Origin: an uncultured bacterium
Lineage (GTDB): Bacteria; Zixibacteria; MSB-5A5; CAIYYT01
Length of the DNA: 35,729 nucleotides
Reading direction: 5' to 3'
Assembly (NCBI GenBank): GCA_903903945.1
Contig: CAIVAP010000270.1
Location: 1-35,729, forward strand
This document shows positions 27,863 through 35,729 of the stretch, one piece after another. A program made the translations under genes and the position numbers. Positions within the stretch are counted from its first letter, which is position 1. Every line of letters begins with the position of its first letter. The notes under the pieces are model-generated. The model worked only from the letters and a program-made list of their open reading frames with translations, was not told the origin of the DNA and did not search any database.

Positions 27863-27886
27863 AGGGGCGACCAGTCGGTCGCCCCT
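27863..27886 (+). terminator. Hairpin downstream of FKBP gene (REP-family B sequence)
   Basis: A perfect 10-bp stem aggggcgacc / ggtcgcccct with an agtc loop starts 17 bp past the FKBP stop; cgcttctgttt follows. It may act as a terminator. The stem sequence is that of the family B REPs at 25868-25950, so it may be a REP serving in that place. Confidence 0.6.
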
Positions 27887-28024
27887 CGCTTCTGTTTGAT
27901 TAAGTCGATCTCTCAAGGATAGTCAGGGGTGCCAATGGTTGGTGTGATGTCAGGAGTTCCTCTTGATCTGAGCTACGTTATTCCTATCTTGCACTAGCTA
28001 TTAGAATCTGAGGAGGTATTGGCG

Positions 28025-28456
28025 ATGAAACGCCACGTTACAAAAGCTTTGGTGGGCATCCTATTCTTGACCGCACTGCTGTCGGTTGCTTGCAGTGATC
28101 ACGGATGTGAGCCGGGTTACGTCACAACAGCATCGGGATTGCAGTATCTTGATATCAAAGTCGGAGCGGGAGCTATTCCGCACACTGGCCAGACAGTGGA
28201 GATTCACTACACCGTTTGGCTGGCAGACAGCACCAAGGTCGACAGTTCCAGGGACAGAGGCACACCACTTAGCTTCCGGCTTGGACAAGGCACAGTAATC
28301 AAGGGATTGGACGAAGGGCTTTCCACAATGCGGGTGGGCGGAATCAGGCAGCTAATCATCCCGCCTGCCCTTGGCTATGGCGAACGTGGTGCCGGTAACG
28401 TCATCCCACCGAATGCTACGTTAGTATTCGAAGTCGAATTGCTGGCTGTTAGATAG
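28025..28456 (+). CDS. Lipoprotein FKBP-type peptidyl-prolyl isomerase
   Basis: A 143-aa protein. The ATG at 28025 follows gaggagg at good spacing; an in-frame TTG two codons upstream is unlikely. The signal sequence runs into LLSVAC, a plausible though not perfect lipobox that would attach Cys22 to lipid. The FKBP domain matches the upstream paralog closely (SGLQYLDIKVGAGAIPHTGQ, VIKGLDEGLSTMRVGG, IIPPALGYGERGAGNVIPP). The active-site Trp of VIKGW is Leu here, and the first aromatic block reads TVWLAD instead of TGWLTD. Catalytic efficiency may therefore differ. It is likely periplasmic and membrane-anchored. Confidence 0.92.
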   Translation: MKRHVTKALVGILFLTALLSVACSDHGCEPGYVTTASGLQYLDIKVGAGAIPHTGQTVEIHYTVWLADSTKVDSSRDRGTPLSFRLGQGTVIKGLDEGLSTMRVGGIRQLIIPPALGYGERGAGNVIPPNATLVFEVELLAVR

Positions 28457-28471
28457 CAGAGAAAACACACC

Positions 28472-28494
28472 GGTACCCCACAGCTTGCTGTGGG
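28472..28494. repeat. GTAC-foot hairpin between convergent genes
   Basis: GTAC followed by cccacag-cttg-ctgtggg, a perfect 7-bp stem, lies between the ends of the second FKBP gene and the Ycf48-like gene. The foot ggtaccccac is the same as in the REP C family near RAYT2. It could also terminate transcription, but the following tract (cttatt) is weak. Confidence 0.6.
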
Positions 28495-28549
28495 CTTATT
28501 GCGGTGAGTACTCTGTTACTGCCCCTTTGCGGCTTGCGCCCGACGCTTC

Positions 28550-29491
28550 CTACCGCTTCAGTCTGATTATCGTTCCCCCCGAACCGGCGAAGAAGACATC
28601 CTTGCCCACCAACTGGCAGTCGCTGAACGATGTGATATAGTTCAACGTGTCGACCAGCCACAATCGACCCTGATTGGTTGTCATCCCCAGGAAACGATCA
28701 CCCCCTAGATAGACAATATCGAGATCGGGCGACGCCACACAGGTGAGATTGCGCATACCCAGCCTGACCTTATCCGTCCATGACCAGCCTCCGTCGGCGG
28801 TGTTGCGCAACACACCCCGATCCCCCACCGACCAGCCATGAATGATATCCGTGAAAACCATCGCACGAACCGTGTCTCCTCGGCTCCCATTATGCTCCCA
28901 ACTCGTTCCCTTGTCGATGCTATAAGTGATACCATCTCCGCCGAGAATCCAGACGTGACTCACCGGGGCTACGCACAGACGCCGAAACCCGGCATGCTCG
29001 GTGACTTGGAAGTTCCAGGTAAGCCCCTTGTCGGCAGACTCACCGACGACACCGGCGTTCTTGCCTTCGGACGTTTTGGCTACGCCGACCACATATCCGT
29101 GTCCCTTATCGAGGAAAACCATGTCGCGCAAATCATAGGTTGAATCAGTGGCAATACGATTCCAACTCTTGCCGCCGTCTTCGGTACGTGCCAGATAACC
29201 CGATCGACCGAAAGCAAAACCGATGTCGTCATTCAAGAAATAGAAATCACTCGGGCTGCCACCATCCAAAACGAGCTTCGTGAAAGTCTTGCCACCGTCC
29301 GTAGTTTGGTAGGCTTCGCCGGATGCTGTCGCAGCAAAGCCGGTCGTGCCGTCCAGAAAGAAGATGCCGTTGACTGCCGCCGAGGTTGGCAGGTTCAATC
29401 TTTCACCCACAAGCAGGTTGTCATTCTTGGCTGAACAGCCGATCAGATTTAGTAGGAGCATTGCGAGAACAGTCGTTTTCAAATATACCAT
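28550..29491 (-). CDS. Ycf48-like/Asp-box beta-propeller lipoprotein
   Basis: A 313-aa protein from ATG 29491, which follows gaggtg at five bases. The open frame extends to 29863, but that part reads backwards through the divergent ftsE gene. LLLNLIGCSAKN is a clean lipobox (LIGC). The mature part is a beta-propeller with repeated Asp-box units: TTDGGKTF, TEDGGKSW, SADKGLTW, SIDKGTSW and TADGGWSW. The fold resembles photosystem assembly factor Ycf48 and BNR proteins. In non-phototrophs such lipoproteins have no fixed function; protein or glycan binding at the envelope is inferred. Confidence 0.88.
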   Translation of the reverse strand: MVYLKTTVLAMLLLNLIGCSAKNDNLLVGERLNLPTSAAVNGIFFLDGTTGFAATASGEAYQTTDGGKTFTKLVLDGGSPSDFYFLNDDIGFAFGRSGYLARTEDGGKSWNRIATDSTYDLRDMVFLDKGHGYVVGVAKTSEGKNAGVVGESADKGLTWNFQVTEHAGFRRLCVAPVSHVWILGGDGITYSIDKGTSWEHNGSRGDTVRAMVFTDIIHGWSVGDRGVLRNTADGGWSWTDKVRLGMRNLTCVASPDLDIVYLGGDRFLGMTTNQGRLWLVDTLNYITSFSDCQLVGKDVFFAGSGGTIIRLKR

Positions 29492-29633
29492 GGAGCACCT
29501 CATTGCCAAAGAGTAGTGCACTATTGGTATCGGATGATGCCATGTCAAGTCAAGCAAAAACTGTTTGTGAAACCCGTCCCAGCGCGTCACATTCCGCGCC
29601 ATCGGTGGTCGATATAAACTGCGGAGGATGATC

Positions 29634-30278
29634 TTGACTGACGAACTGCTGCGCCTTGAAAACATCGGCTGCCTTAACGATCGCGGCCTCCCTCTGGTGG
29701 AACAGGTCTCCTTCGTGCTAAACACCGGCGGTATTCTCTGGGTAACCGGACCTGTCGGCTCCGGCAAGACGACTTTGTTGGAAGTATTGATCAAAGAACG
29801 CCGACCCGATGTAGGCAAGCTTTCCTTTCGCCGGCAGCCGCTCTGGGACAGAGGATGTATCAAACGCAGCCAATTACGTCGTCAGATTGGCGTTATCTTT
29901 CAGGAGGATTACTTGCTCACGGAACACACCGTCTTTGAGAATACCGCCGCCGCTCTTCAATTCACCGGTTGCTCGCGGTCAGTTCTGCGAGACCAGACCT
30001 ATCAAGCCCTCGCCGAGGTCGGTTTTACTGCCAAAGCCGAGCAGGGAGTGCACCTGCTGTCGTCATCCGAAAAACGCCTGCTGTCATTGGCACGCGTCTT
30101 GGCAAAGATGGCGCCGCTGGTGATTGCCGATCTGAACACCTGTGAGGTCGACCAGAAGGTAATTGCGCCACGACTGGAGACTCTCGCCTCCTACGGCTGT
30201 GGTGTCCTAATCTTCAGCAAGCAACGCTCGCAGGCAACACCGCAAGCGCCGGTGACGGCAGAGTTGATGCTGAGGTAA
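29634..30278 (+). CDS. ftsE: FtsE-like ABC ATPase with degenerate catalytic motifs
   Basis: A 214-aa cytoplasmic ATPase subunit expected to pair with the FtsX encoded next. Walker A (GPVGSGKTT, 39-47) and Q-loop Gln90 are intact. The ABC signature is LSSSEKR (142-148) rather than LSGGEQQ. Walker B reads VIADLNTCEVD, with Leu at the catalytic Glu position (167). The H-loop region is LIFSKQR without His. It probably binds ATP but should hydrolyse it poorly. I set the start at TTG 29634 because ggagg lies six bases upstream; an ATG at 29628 abuts that ggagg with no spacer. It is followed 4 bp later by ftsX. Confidence 0.85.
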   Translation: MTDELLRLENIGCLNDRGLPLVEQVSFVLNTGGILWVTGPVGSGKTTLLEVLIKERRPDVGKLSFRRQPLWDRGCIKRSQLRRQIGVIFQEDYLLTEHTVFENTAAALQFTGCSRSVLRDQTYQALAEVGFTAKAEQGVHLLSSSEKRLLSLARVLAKMAPLVIADLNTCEVDQKVIAPRLETLASYGCGVLIFSKQRSQATPQAPVTAELMLR

Positions 30279-30282
30279 GCGA

Positions 30283-31107
30283 ATGAAGAACGGGTTTGCT
30301 TCCAAAACAACAGGCCTCGTCGGCGTGATACTTGCCGCTACGGTAGTCGTATTGCTATTGGGCGCAGGCATACTTCTGCAAGAGAACCTGCACAAACAAG
30401 AACAGAAGTTTCGAGCTGACCTGCGACTCGAGTTGTTCCTACGCGACGATACGACTCCCGCTGAACTGCGCGAGCTTATTGATCAAGTTAAGTCTCTGAC
30501 CGGTTATGAATCGTTTGATGATCAAGATAAGGCTGAAGCCTATGCACGGATGCAGGGAACGCTCGGCACACAGTTGCTCCCTGCCGGCGGTTACAATCCT
30601 TTCCCCAATTCGCTAATCGTGTCGTTTATTCCAAAGACCGCAACCTTTCAGAATTTTCAGAGCGCTGAGAACCGACTCAAGTCCATCCGCTGCGTTGAAG
30701 GAATTCGCTATCCCAAAGCGTCTCTGATGTCACAGGAGAATGTCTACTCGTTCTTCGGTAAAACCGCAACTCTGCTGATGTTGTTGGTAACGGCCTCTCT
30801 GTTCTTAGTTGTGTGGCTCGGCATACGCAGGATTGCTTTGGCGCAGAAGGAGGAATCCCGGATTCTTCTCCTCCTCGGAGCGAACTGGAAGCAGATCGGA
30901 CTGCCGTTGCTTGGTAGAGGGCTGTTTGTCGGCATCGCCGCCGCCGTCGGCGGACTGCTCCTGCTGTACCTGTTCTGGCATTTGTCATCAAGACTTTCAC
31001 TGCAGCTTTCGTTTATCACCGGTAACGGCATAGCAGTTGTTGTCGCTTGCAGTATTGTCGCCGGTGCAGTATCCGCAGTTGTGGCGGCGCGGAGTCAATT
31101 GAAGTGA
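30283..31107 (+). CDS. ftsX: Cell-division protein FtsX
   Basis: A 274-aa inner-membrane protein. Helix 1 is about 12-33. A periplasmic loop (35-155) follows, containing the FtsX-type motif LRLELFLRDDTTPAEL and PNSLIVSFIPK. Three more helices lie at about 163-183, 210-235 and 243-268. FtsX transmits the state of FtsE across the membrane to periplasmic hydrolase activators. The gene start is 4 bp after ftsE and its stop overlaps the next gene's GTG. The operon order ftsE-ftsX-envC is the usual one. Confidence 0.92.
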   Translation: MKNGFASKTTGLVGVILAATVVVLLLGAGILLQENLHKQEQKFRADLRLELFLRDDTTPAELRELIDQVKSLTGYESFDDQDKAEAYARMQGTLGTQLLPAGGYNPFPNSLIVSFIPKTATFQNFQSAENRLKSIRCVEGIRYPKASLMSQENVYSFFGKTATLLMLLVTASLFLVVWLGIRRIALAQKEESRILLLLGANWKQIGLPLLGRGLFVGIAAAVGGLLLLYLFWHLSSRLSLQLSFITGNGIAVVVACSIVAGAVSAVVAARSQLK

Positions 31108-32249
31108 CCACGAAAAGAATCTTTGCAGTCTTCATGCTCCTTTTCGCATCGCTGTTGCTGAGCATTGCCCGTGCCGAGGTCGCCACGCCACAGACTTCTA
31201 TCTCCGACATGCAAAAGAAGCTTGCGACCGTACGCAGCGATGTCGAACAGCTTCTGGATACGCAGGCCGACATCTACGATCAACTCGATAAGGTTGAAGC
31301 TGAATTGGAATTATCTAGTCGTTTGCTACGTGAGTTGCGCACCCAGAGTCGTAGTATCGCCGGAGAAATCGAAGCTACCGGAGACACAATCAGCATCCTC
31401 AAGCTACAGTCGTCGACCGGCAATATCACCATCGCCGTCCACTTGCGCGCCCTTTACAAGCAACCACAGCCGGATGATTATCTCATTCCCTTTGCGATGA
31501 CCGATGGTGATGACGCCGACGATTACGATTACCTGTTCCGACGGCTGATCAACTCCGACAAGCAGCGGCTTGTGACTATCAATTCCGATCTGGTAAGCAG
31601 CCAACAGTTGCTCGCAAACCTGAAATCGCGACAGCAATCGCTGGTTGATGTCACGGCCGCCAAGCAGGTAGAGGAAACTCGGGCGGAGGAGGCGATCAAG
31701 CAGCGTGACCGACTGCTGGCTCAGGTCAAAGGGCAGCAGCGCCAGAAGATGCGGCAACTTGAGGAAATGGACAAATCATCACAAACCATCGGCGATATCT
31801 TTGAGGAAATCGAAGCCGAGCGCCGACAAACCGTCGACGCCATCTGGCAGCGAGAACACGATTTTGCGCTGCGACGAAAGGGCCGACTATACTGGCCGGT
31901 GCTCGGCAACGCCGTGACCGGATTTGGACTGCGACAGGAGAGTGACACCCGCCTGCTGACCAAGAGCAACGGCATTGACATTGCCGCGCGCGCCGGGGGG
32001 AAAGTGGTTGCGGCGGCGACCGGCGAAGTGTTATATATCGGTTGGGCGCGCGGGCTGGAACGATTTGTAGTTGTTGACCATGGCGGCTCAATCTATTCGC
32101 TGTATGGCAACCTCGATCAAGTGTCCGTTAGTGAAGGCGATCAGGTTATTCGCGGCGAGCAGTTTGCCACGGCAATCGGTTCGCGATTACACTTCGAAAT
32201 TCGTGACGGCAAAACCGCCGTTGACCCCGCCGATTGGCTCAGACGATGA
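31104..32249 (+). CDS. envC: EnvC-like murein hydrolase activator (coiled coil + degenerate LytM/M23)
   Basis: A 381-aa protein. I take GTG 31104 as start: it overlaps the ftsX stop (GTGA) and gives a normal signal peptide (TTKRIFAVFMLLFASLLLSIARA). The open frame upstream to 31047 lies within ftsX. Residues 25-250 are long coiled coils. Residues 275-381 are a LytM/M23 fold, but zinc ligands are replaced: NGIDIA instead of H-x-G-x-D, and RLHFE instead of H-x-H. As in E. coli EnvC, it should activate amidases in the periplasm rather than cut peptidoglycan. Partner amidases are not in the window. Confidence 0.92.
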   Translation: MTTKRIFAVFMLLFASLLLSIARAEVATPQTSISDMQKKLATVRSDVEQLLDTQADIYDQLDKVEAELELSSRLLRELRTQSRSIAGEIEATGDTISILKLQSSTGNITIAVHLRALYKQPQPDDYLIPFAMTDGDDADDYDYLFRRLINSDKQRLVTINSDLVSSQQLLANLKSRQQSLVDVTAAKQVEETRAEEAIKQRDRLLAQVKGQQRQKMRQLEEMDKSSQTIGDIFEEIEAERRQTVDAIWQREHDFALRRKGRLYWPVLGNAVTGFGLRQESDTRLLTKSNGIDIAARAGGKVVAAATGEVLYIGWARGLERFVVVDHGGSIYSLYGNLDQVSVSEGDQVIRGEQFATAIGSRLHFEIRDGKTAVDPADWLRR

Positions 32250-33349
32250 CGACTGCAAAAACACAGACTCTGCTTCCACAAGCCGAACTCTACGAGCGAC
32301 TCTGTCGCCTCTTCCATGAAAATCGCTTGCCGTCATCGCTGTTGTTCGCCGGCAAAAAAGGGGTCGGCAAATGGGTGGTTGCCAATCTTCTGGCCAAGAC
32401 CATCACCTGCCAGAATCCTGCCGACAACTTCTGCGGTGAATGCGCCTCCTGCCGACAGGCCATTGCCTTTTGCCATCCTGATATTTACTACCTGTTCCCG
32501 CTCCCCAAGGACGAGGACAAGGCCGACAAACTTTATCTTCCCTACTTGCAGCAGAAACAACAGCGACCGTTTTCGGATGCCTCCGATGACGTCACCAGTT
32601 TCGTCACCATCGACAACATCCGGAAATTCCAGAGCAATCTGTCACGACATCCCAGCTTGGCGAAATTCAAAGTCGGGATCATCTACGAAGCCGAGCGGAT
32701 GCTTCCCGCGACGATGGATTCTCTGTTGAAAACGTTGGAGGAACCCCCTCGCGATTCGTTCCTGATTGTTTGTACCGATCAACCCCGCTTTTTGCTGGCG
32801 ACGATTCGTTCGCGCCTGCAGCGGGTCAGCTTTCCGGCGTTGGAGTCAAAGTTTGTCGAGTCGTATTTGCAGCAGAATTTCGAAATCCCGGAGAAGGAAT
32901 TCGGAATCGTCGCGCGCTTTGCCGCCGGTGCGTTGTACAATGTCGAACAGTTCGTGGAGAAAGCGTTTTTTGAGGCGCGCGAAACCGCGTTCGATTTGCT
33001 GACCAATGCGGTCACTATGCCTGCGTCTGATCTTGTTGTCAAATGCTCCGGCAACGCCGCGCTCGAAAATCGCGAGAAAGTGGAACGGCTCTTGATTCAC
33101 TGGCAAAGCATGCTGCGCGATCTGATGGTCATCAATACCTTGCCCCTGCAAACGGGCATCGACCCATCGCAAGCCCTAATCAATTTTGACTATGCCGACC
33201 GCTACTTGGAGCACCGCGGGCGATTTGCATCATTGCAGCGGGTAGAACAACAAATCGAGAAACTGGAACAAGTGCGCTCCGAGTTGCGCCGCAACGTCAA
33301 CCCCAAGATGGCAGCAATCAGCTTTCTCGTCGGATTGAATCAGCCCTAA
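32246..33349 (+). CDS. holB: DNA polymerase III delta' subunit
   Basis: A 367-aa clamp-loader subunit. Walker A-like segment FAGKKGVGKW has Trp where ATP-binding loaders have Thr/Ser, consistent with delta' not hydrolysing ATP. CQNPADNFCGECASC holds the four-Cys zinc module. VGIIYEAERM and LLKTLEEPP are clear AAA+ clamp-loader blocks. The SRC motif reads IRSRL, so the usual Cys is absent. The start ATG overlaps the envC stop as ATGA. tmk, often paired with holB elsewhere, is far away here. Confidence 0.93.
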   Translation: MTTAKTQTLLPQAELYERLCRLFHENRLPSSLLFAGKKGVGKWVVANLLAKTITCQNPADNFCGECASCRQAIAFCHPDIYYLFPLPKDEDKADKLYLPYLQQKQQRPFSDASDDVTSFVTIDNIRKFQSNLSRHPSLAKFKVGIIYEAERMLPATMDSLLKTLEEPPRDSFLIVCTDQPRFLLATIRSRLQRVSFPALESKFVESYLQQNFEIPEKEFGIVARFAAGALYNVEQFVEKAFFEARETAFDLLTNAVTMPASDLVVKCSGNAALENREKVERLLIHWQSMLRDLMVINTLPLQTGIDPSQALINFDYADRYLEHRGRFASLQRVEQQIEKLEQVRSELRRNVNPKMAAISFLVGLNQP

Positions 33350-33740
33350 GCAAATCCGTGGGCGGATGTGCTACAGAATTTGAAGGACTACTGCGTCGGG
33401 GGAAATTGTCGCGTTGTAGGGAATCCTTTCCTTACGACACAGAGCGGTAGGGTTTTCGTCATTCTTGCATACTGTAACCGCTCTTCTTAAGCCAACTCAC
33501 AATGCGCGATACAGCGCAGATGTTACGACTGTTTCCTGCCATACCTTTTTTTGCATCGCGAGCACTCTACGCTGAATGCTGCGTGTAGCACGTTCGCTTC
33601 AAATCTCAAAAGTAGTTGCCCGTTTAGGGGAATTGAGCTAACTTCCGACAAATAGCTGGGCAAAATTTGCACCGGATGAACAGCTGCCAAACAGAGTGTC
33701 TTCGGTGTAGGCCGGAGCTATATGCGCGCGACCTCTGCCG
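33350..33740. other. Gene-free stretch between holB and TorF-like gene
   Basis: Both neighbouring genes end here (convergent). I find no credible coding region. The only structure I noted is an 8-bp inverted pair agagcggt / accgctct (about 33440-33486) with a long loop. It is too weak to call a terminator or RNA. No tRNA or known riboswitch pattern is visible. Confidence 0.45.
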
Positions 33741-34478
33741 CTAGAGACTCATGCTAAAGACCAGGAAGCTCTTCTCAGCATACGGATTCACAACAAACGT
33801 AGCCGCAACTGGCAACGAGAATTTCTCGGTGATGGCGATTGTCTTCGAAGCCGTTACCCCGACATTCAGCACGGCAATCTCATCCTCGGTTATTCCGTAC
33901 CAGGAGCACTTCCCTTTAGTACCGCCCGCAAAGAGGGTCAACGAAACATCGTTCAGAGTGATCGGATATCCAAGCTCGAAATAGGGCGCGTGGTCAGCAT
34001 CGTTGTAGACATTGACGGCAAAGAGCACCGTAATCGGACATTTGTCCTGACTGGCAAATGCCAGACCCGCTTCGACCGTGTGCGAACCGGTGCTGTCGTC
34101 GCTGAAATCGAAGAATCTCGTGTTGAGATAAGGAAATGTGTAGTCAGTCACAAACGGCTTGAACGTGCCGGCCTTGGTGGAGATGGCGTAGGAAGCGAAG
34201 ATGTCGATTTCGTCATAGTTGGACGATTCGTAAGCCAGAGCATAGGAGCCCCAGAGGCCCACATTGAATCCCCCCAACGAATATGACAGGGTCGGTTGAA
34301 TGCTGACAGAGTTTCCGAAATCGAAACCGCGCCAGATATAACGACTGACCAGATCGGCATTGACTCCGATTGAACCGTATTTGCTTCCTGTTTCCTCCGC
34401 ATGCAAGCTGCCTGCATAGTGCTTAAAAGGAAGGATCAGCGCAAGCGCTGACAGAATCATTAAGAAGCGATATCTCAT
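33741..34478 (-). CDS. TorF-like (Gcw_chp) outer-membrane barrel protein
   Basis: A 245-aa protein with a signal peptide (MRYRFLMILSALALILPF...) and a beta-barrel. NADLVSRYIWRGFDFGN, with SIQPTLSYSLGGFNVGLWGS, is the recognisable N-terminal pattern of the Gcw_chp/TorF family (VS-x-Y-x-(W/F)-RG). The C terminus FLVFSMSL has alternating hydrophobic residues but ends in Leu, not Phe. A gaggag site precedes the ATG. It lies 170 bp downstream of the ammonium-transporter stop on the same strand. The function of this family is not established; channel formation is a guess. Confidence 0.8.
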   Translation of the reverse strand: MRYRFLMILSALALILPFKHYAGSLHAEETGSKYGSIGVNADLVSRYIWRGFDFGNSVSIQPTLSYSLGGFNVGLWGSYALAYESSNYDEIDIFASYAISTKAGTFKPFVTDYTFPYLNTRFFDFSDDSTGSHTVEAGLAFASQDKCPITVLFAVNVYNDADHAPYFELGYPITLNDVSLTLFAGGTKGKCSWYGITEDEIAVLNVGVTASKTIAITEKFSLPVAATFVVNPYAEKSFLVFSMSL

Positions 34479-34648
34479 GGAATTGGACTCCTCGAGACTT
34501 CAGTTCTCCAGCAGGCGGCTATCTCAGGCCGCCCGGCCAAAAGCAAACGACAACCGCGTGCCGGAGAGGGCACGGATGAAGTGTAAGTTTCGGATGCGAG
34601 GCGCATCACGTCTTCTATCCCTCCCGGCACAGGTTGTCGATTGACATG

Positions 34649-35729
34649 TTAAATTCCTTCGTAGGCGGTTTCGCCATGCAGCGACTTGTCGAGACCATCC
34701 TCTTCCTCTCCTTCGCTCGTGCGAACGCGAGTGATTTTATTGATTACCCAGAGCATGCCGAACGTGAACGCGAGGGCATATATCGATGAAAACACAATCG
34801 CCATAAGCTGAGTAACAAAGAAGCTGCTGTTGCCGGCAAACAAACCATCAGCGCCGGCGGCATTGACCGCCTTGGTGGCCATCAGCCCGAGGAGAACCAC
34901 TCCCAGCGCTCCACCAACGCCGTGAACACCCCAGACGTCCAGAGCATCATCCCATTTCAGACGATTCTTAAGATTGACGGCGAAGTAGCAGACGACACCC
35001 GCCAGAATGCCGATAATCGCGGCGGAAGTTGGTGTCACATAACCAGCGCATGGCGTGATGGTTGCCAATCCCGCCACGGCTCCGGTGAGCAGACCGAGGA
35101 ATTTGGGTTTCTTCTCAATGATCCAAGCCAAGAGCATCCAAACCGGTCCGGCGAAAGATGCCGCGATATCAGTATTCAGAAATGCCAAGCCGGTCACTGC
35201 ATCAACCCTCAGCTCGCTGCCGGCGTTGAATCCATACCAACCAAACCAGAGCAGGCCGGTACCGAGCGCCACCAAGGGGATACTGTGAGGAATACTATCG
35301 CCGACTTTTCGTCGTCCGACATAGAGCACCGAGGCCAGTGCCGCCATGCCGGCGATGTTGTGGACGACGATACCCCCCGCAAAATCAAGCACACCCATTT
35401 TGGCGAGCAGGCCGTTCCCCCAAACCATGTGGACAAACGGGAAGTAGACAAACACCAACCATCCAACAAGGAACATCAGATAGGCTCCGAACTTAATACG
35501 ATTGGAAAATGCACCGGTGATCAGAGCAGGGGTGATGATGGCAAACATCATTTGGTAAGCCATAAACACAAACTCGGGAATGTTGCCGCTGCCGAAGGGG
35601 GAGACAGTGTTTAGGGTGACACCGATCATGAAGGCCTTGTCGAGGTTGCCGATAATGCCTCCTTCACCGCCGGAAAAGCAGAGCGAATAACCAACCGCCC
35701 ACCAGACGATGGTCGTGACCCCCATAGAC
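34649..35729 (-). CDS. amt: Ammonium transporter (5' end cut by window)
   Basis: At least 359 residues of an Amt/MEP/Rh channel; the reading frame is still open at the right edge. The pore histidines are present: His in VVHNIAGMAAL and His in WGVHGVGGALG. AYQMMFAIITPALITGAFSNR and FLVGWLVFVYFPFVHMVW are also diagnostic. A short acidic cytoplasmic tail (SEGEEEDGLDKSLHGETAYEGI by pieces) ends the protein. It moves ammonium across the inner membrane. A PII (GlnK) gene often accompanies amt but is not in the window. The 170-bp gap to the TorF-like gene holds only a weak hairpin (near 34558-34573). Confidence 0.95.
   Translation of the reverse strand, partial: SMGVTTIVWWAVGYSLCFSGGEGGIIGNLDKAFMIGVTLNTVSPFGSGNIPEFVFMAYQMMFAIITPALITGAFSNRIKFGAYLMFLVGWLVFVYFPFVHMVWGNGLLAKMGVLDFAGGIVVHNIAGMAALASVLYVGRRKVGDSIPHSIPLVALGTGLLWFGWYGFNAGSELRVDAVTGLAFLNTDIAASFAGPVWMLLAWIIEKKPKFLGLLTGAVAGLATITPCAGYVTPTSAAIIGILAGVVCYFAVNLKNRLKWDDALDVWGVHGVGGALGVVLLGLMATKAVNAAGADGLFAGNSSFFVTQLMAIVFSSIYALAFTFGMLWVINKITRVRTSEGEEEDGLDKSLHGETAYEGI

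Noticed and set aside
29492-29863. N-terminal extension of the Ycf48-like reading frame
   Set aside because: It reads antisense through ftsE and the divergent promoter region. The lipoprotein start at 29491 has a ribosome-binding site and lipobox.

Overview
The window looks like chromosome of a Gram-negative bacterium. It encodes several outer-membrane beta-barrel proteins, lipoproteins, an FtsEX/EnvC-like set and secreted FKBP isomerases. The combination of FabL, an inositol-phospholipid gene set outside Actinobacteria, a secreted TPR-CHAT protein and numerous REP/RAYT elements suggests an uncultured lineage of the FCB/Zixibacteria kind. That placement is inference from gene content only. 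I saw no tRNA, rRNA or CRISPR array.

Layout. 1-2090: a bifunctional sugar-phosphate nucleotidyltransferase/phosphomannomutase-like gene running off the left edge (minus). 2123-5913: a tightly overlapping minus-strand operon of thymidylate kinase, an inactive-looking S41/PDZ protein, a TauE/SafE permease, a small membrane protein and a HAD phosphatase. 6061-6680: a HepT/MntA toxin-antitoxin pair. 6770-8390: a ydeI-like gene, a REP-associated transposase (RAYT) with five REP hairpins, and a duplicated 5' fragment of ydeI. 8386-11080: an operon of CDP-alcohol phosphatidyltransferase, PfkB kinase and myo-inositol-phosphate synthase, probably for inositol lipids. 11269-16051: a membrane glycosyltransferase-like protein and a secreted TPR-CHAT protein. 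16105-16931: a second RAYT between inverted REPs, one REP interrupted by a 191-bp palindromic insertion flanked by a 10-bp direct repeat.

17003-24539 is a minus-strand chemotaxis/porin block in the order BBP2-like porin, Cache chemoreceptor, O/P-type porin, second chemoreceptor, CheW. It ends in a clear terminator. On the plus strand follow FabL (24939), a type III polyketide synthase (26103) and two secreted FKBP-type isomerases (27286, 28025). A Ycf48-like lipoprotein (minus, 28550-29491) is divergent from a plus-strand ftsE-ftsX-envC-holB operon (29634-33349). In this operon the FtsE protein keeps its P-loop but has lost its signature, catalytic Glu and H-loop. The window closes with a TorF-like barrel protein and an ammonium transporter cut by the right edge (both minus).

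The strongest points for follow-up are the degenerate FtsE, the MITE-like insertion inside a REP, the two RAYT/REP systems with matched REP families, the pseudo-protease in the tmk operon, the inositol-lipid operon, and the alternation of porins and chemoreceptors.
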